DNA from: JASBZA01 sp964345295
GTDB lineage: Bacteria > Bacillota > Clostridia > Saccharofermentanales > Fastidiosipilaceae
Assembly: GCA_964345295.1 (NCBI GenBank)
Contig: CAYFQG010000017.1
Location: forward strand, 1 to 30,839
Reading direction: 5' to 3'
Length of the DNA stretch: 30,839 nt
In this document: one piece after another, positions 30,764-30,839 of the stretch
Layout of the letters: the number at the start of each line of letters is the position of its first letter
How positions within the stretch are numbered: position 1 is the stretch's first letter
Program-made: the position numbers and the translations under genes
The notes under the pieces: generated by a model
What the model saw: the letters and a program-made list of their open reading frames with translations, nothing else
Database searches by the model: none
What the model was told of the DNA's origin: nothing

Positions 30764-30839
30764 TGCTTTTAAAAATCTCGGGCAGGCGTCTATTTTAATC
30801 CTTTATTTATCAGTAATTGAACCTTTGATTGAATTTTCA

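Noticed and set aside
1..30839. Recurrent TTGGCCAAA/GGCCAAA words, considered as an uptake or recombination signal
   Set aside because: They fall in coding frames where Leu-Ala-Lys codons (TTG-GCC-AAA) or their complements occur; no fixed spacing or orientation bias was apparent.

Overview
The window looks like an anaerobic, Gram-positive (Firmicutes/Clostridia- or Tissierellia-like) chromosome of moderate GC. Pointers are strong Shine-Dalgarno sites, a T-box leader, an electron-bifurcating NfnAB pair, an iron-sulfur L-serine dehydratase in two subunits, a lipoteichoic-acid-synthase-like sulfatase, a YheI/YheH-type heterodimeric ABC exporter and frequent GTG starts. The genus cannot be fixed from sequence alone. 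No tRNA, rRNA, CRISPR array, prophage or insertion sequence was found.

Layout. 11-745 (-): tandem GNAT-like protein. 1079-3560 (+): YitT membrane protein, sdaAB, sdaAA and an overlooked 53-codon ORF. 3573-6013 (-): sugar O-acetyltransferase, eukaryotic-type hexokinase and a broken serine hydrolase. 6108-9316 (+): promoter, tryptophan-type T-box with its terminator, then a TrpXYZ-like ABC importer. 9331-17501 (-): one operon from a consensus promoter, carrying LtaS-like sulfatase, cysteine desulfurase, mnmA and two ABC exporter half-subunits. 17553-24119 (-): seven closely packed genes: SHOCT/zinc-ribbon membrane protein, DUF4298 protein, Gpr/YghZ-like aldo-keto reductase, two TIM-barrel sugar isomerase/epimerases around a Gfo/Idh dehydrogenase, and a CoA-disulfide reductase-rhodanese fusion. 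24182-25265 (-): thiol peroxidase with terminator and an ArsC/Spx-like protein. 25358-28231 (-): DUF6788 protein, ZnuA-like lipoprotein, and a chimeric ORF joining an ABC ATPase to the C-terminal half of a GH13_18 phosphorylase, closed by a terminator. 28383-30763 (+): nfnA-nfnB with terminator.

How the genes work together. SdaAB/SdaAA deaminate serine to pyruvate. The T-box should switch on tryptophan uptake when tRNA-Trp is uncharged. Cysteine desulfurase feeds sulfur to MnmA for tRNA 2-thiouridine. The sugar cassette probably oxidises and isomerises a sugar or glycoside. Tpx, CoADR-rhodanese and NfnAB serve thiol and redox balance.

The most unusual items are the in-frame ABC-ATPase/GH13_18 chimera, which breaks just before the GH13 acid/base glutamate; the serine hydrolase that ends right after its SxxK motif at a 7-T run; the 53-codon ORF after sdaAA; and the Trp T-box, in which specifier UGG and bulge UGGC agree independently. 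The first three may all be internal-deletion remnants, either from real genome decay or from an assembly fault.
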